From Gammaproteobacteria bacterium (GTDB taxonomy: Bacteria; Pseudomonadota; Gammaproteobacteria; SZUA-229), in contig WTCC01000148.1 of NCBI GenBank assembly GCA_013138755.1, forward strand, positions 1 through 15,305: a DNA stretch of 15,305 nt, written 5' to 3'. Positions 14,485 through 15,305 of this stretch are shown one piece after another. The stretch's first letter is position 1; the number at the start of each line of letters is the position of its first letter. Position numbers and translations under genes: made by a program. Under the pieces are notes generated by a model that searched no databases, had not been told where the DNA came from, and saw only the letters and a list, made by a program, of their open reading frames with translations.

Positions 14485-15305
14485 ATGGCACAGTTCAGAG
14501 TTTGCCCGGATTCGGGCTTCTTTTTTGACAGGTCAGCCGAAAGCCTGATGAAGGCGAATGCAGTCGCAGGCGTGGTTGCCTTGCTGATTGCAGGCATCAT
14601 GGCGCTGGGTGTTGTATTAACCCGTTGGCAGGAAGTGCATCTACTGCCTGCAGACCTGTTCTATCAGGTGTTGACTGCGCATGGTATCAATGCGTTGATT
14701 TTCTGGCTTATCTTTTTTGAAATTGCGATCATGTATTTCGCATCCTCGGTACTGTTGCGTACGCGGATAGCGGCACCGGGATGGGCATGGACCGGATTCA
14801 TTCTGATGATCATCGGTGCGGTGATGAATAACGTTGCAGTATTGCAGGGTAATTCGAGCGTGATGATGACCTCTTATGTGCCGATGCAGGCAGAACCCCA
14901 TTTTTATCTGGGTCTGATTCTGTTCGCCGTGGGTGCGTTGATCGGCTGTTTCGTTTTCCTTGGTACATTGGTTATCGCTAAAGAAGATAAAACCTATGAT
15001 GGTTCTGTTCCGCTGGTAACATTTGGTGCACTAACAGCCTGTATTATTGCTGTATTCACTATTGCCTGTGGCGCTATCATCCTGGTACCGACCTTCCTCT
15101 GGTCTATCGGTTATATCAACCATATCGATGCTGAGATGTACCGTATTATCTGGTGGGGTCTGGGTCACTCTTCTCAGCAGATCAACGTTGCAGCACACGT
15201 ATCTGTCTGGTATCTGATCATTGGTGTTTTATTCAATGCTCGTCCGATGTCAGAGAAAGTAAGTCGTAGCGCATTCCTGCTATATATCTTCTTCCTGCAG
15301 CTGGC
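14485..15305 (+). CDS. Heme-copper enzyme subunit I with Gln at the active-site Tyr position (3' truncated); candidate eNOR/bNOR-type NO reductase
   Basis: Catalytic subunit paired with the CuA subunit just upstream (1 nt between stop and ATG, GGAG ribosome site 7 nt before). The 273 visible residues cover about helices I-VII and run off the window. His66 (AHGINALIFW) is the low-spin heme ligand in helix II. Helix VI reads WWGLGHSSQQINVAAH, where His228 is the CuB ligand. Four residues later, where oxidases have the His-cross-linked Tyr essential for O2 cleavage, is Gln232. Loss of this Tyr without a compensating one is a feature of NO-reducing members of the superfamily (published eNOR and bNOR groups, recalled from memory). 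The helix VII CuB histidines and helix X ligands are not reached, so the site cannot be fully judged. An ordinary ba3-type oxidase is the default database call. Confidence 0.85.
   Translation, partial: MAQFRVCPDSGFFFDRSAESLMKANAVAGVVALLIAGIMALGVVLTRWQEVHLLPADLFYQVLTAHGINALIFWLIFFEIAIMYFASSVLLRTRIAAPGWAWTGFILMIIGAVMNNVAVLQGNSSVMMTSYVPMQAEPHFYLGLILFAVGALIGCFVFLGTLVIAKEDKTYDGSVPLVTFGALTACIIAVFTIACGAIILVPTFLWSIGYINHIDAEMYRIIWWGLGHSSQQINVAAHVSVWYLIIGVLFNARPMSEKVSRSAFLLYIFFLQL

Overview
The window looks like a chromosomal segment of a gammaproteobacterium with moderate GC content. The main reasons are the long-form PstC and PstA permeases seen in marine and sulfur-cycle gammaproteobacteria, the gene order pstC-pstA-pstB-phoU-phoB-phoR-pstS, and E. 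coli-like Pho boxes. No tRNA, rRNA, CRISPR array or intact mobile gene was seen. The exact genus cannot be read from the window.

Region 1 (1-7690, + strand) is a phosphate-starvation module. It holds the 3' end of pstC, then pstA, pstB, phoU, phoB and phoR in close succession, followed by pstS behind its own promoter. PhoB-P would activate pstS through four tandem half-sites at 6546-6585, placed correctly relative to a -10 element. PstSCAB imports phosphate. PhoU and PhoR sense transport status and set PhoB phosphorylation. A strong hairpin terminator (7663-7690) closes the module.

Region 2 (7691-8021) is intergenic. It holds a small hairpin and a short cysteine-containing reading frame on the minus strand that appears broken by a frameshift.

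Region 3 (8022-13266, mostly - strand) and Region 4 (13270-15305, + strand) form a respiratory, probably nitric-oxide-handling, neighbourhood. On the minus strand lie a bacteriohemerythrin, a TTG-started heme A synthase (CtaA), an unrecognised periplasmic protein, a Sco copper chaperone, a divergent heme-copper oxidase subunit I homologue (8475-9863) and a small four-helix membrane protein. The 8475-9863 protein has Asp-His where oxidases have His-His, and no active-site tyrosine. A 67-residue single-helix protein is divergent from it. On the plus strand, behind an FNR/DNR-type site, is an operon with a 53-residue one-helix protein, a CuA-bearing subunit II and the start of a second subunit I in which the active-site tyrosine is Gln. 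The window ends inside this last gene.

The most interesting point is that two different, atypical heme-copper catalytic subunits lie about 4.6 kb apart, with assembly factors and a diiron gas-binding protein between them. Both would be annotated automatically as cytochrome c oxidase. Their active-site substitutions point instead to noncanonical nitric oxide reductases (the gNOR-like and eNOR/bNOR-like groups of the heme-copper superfamily). This is inference from motifs read by eye.
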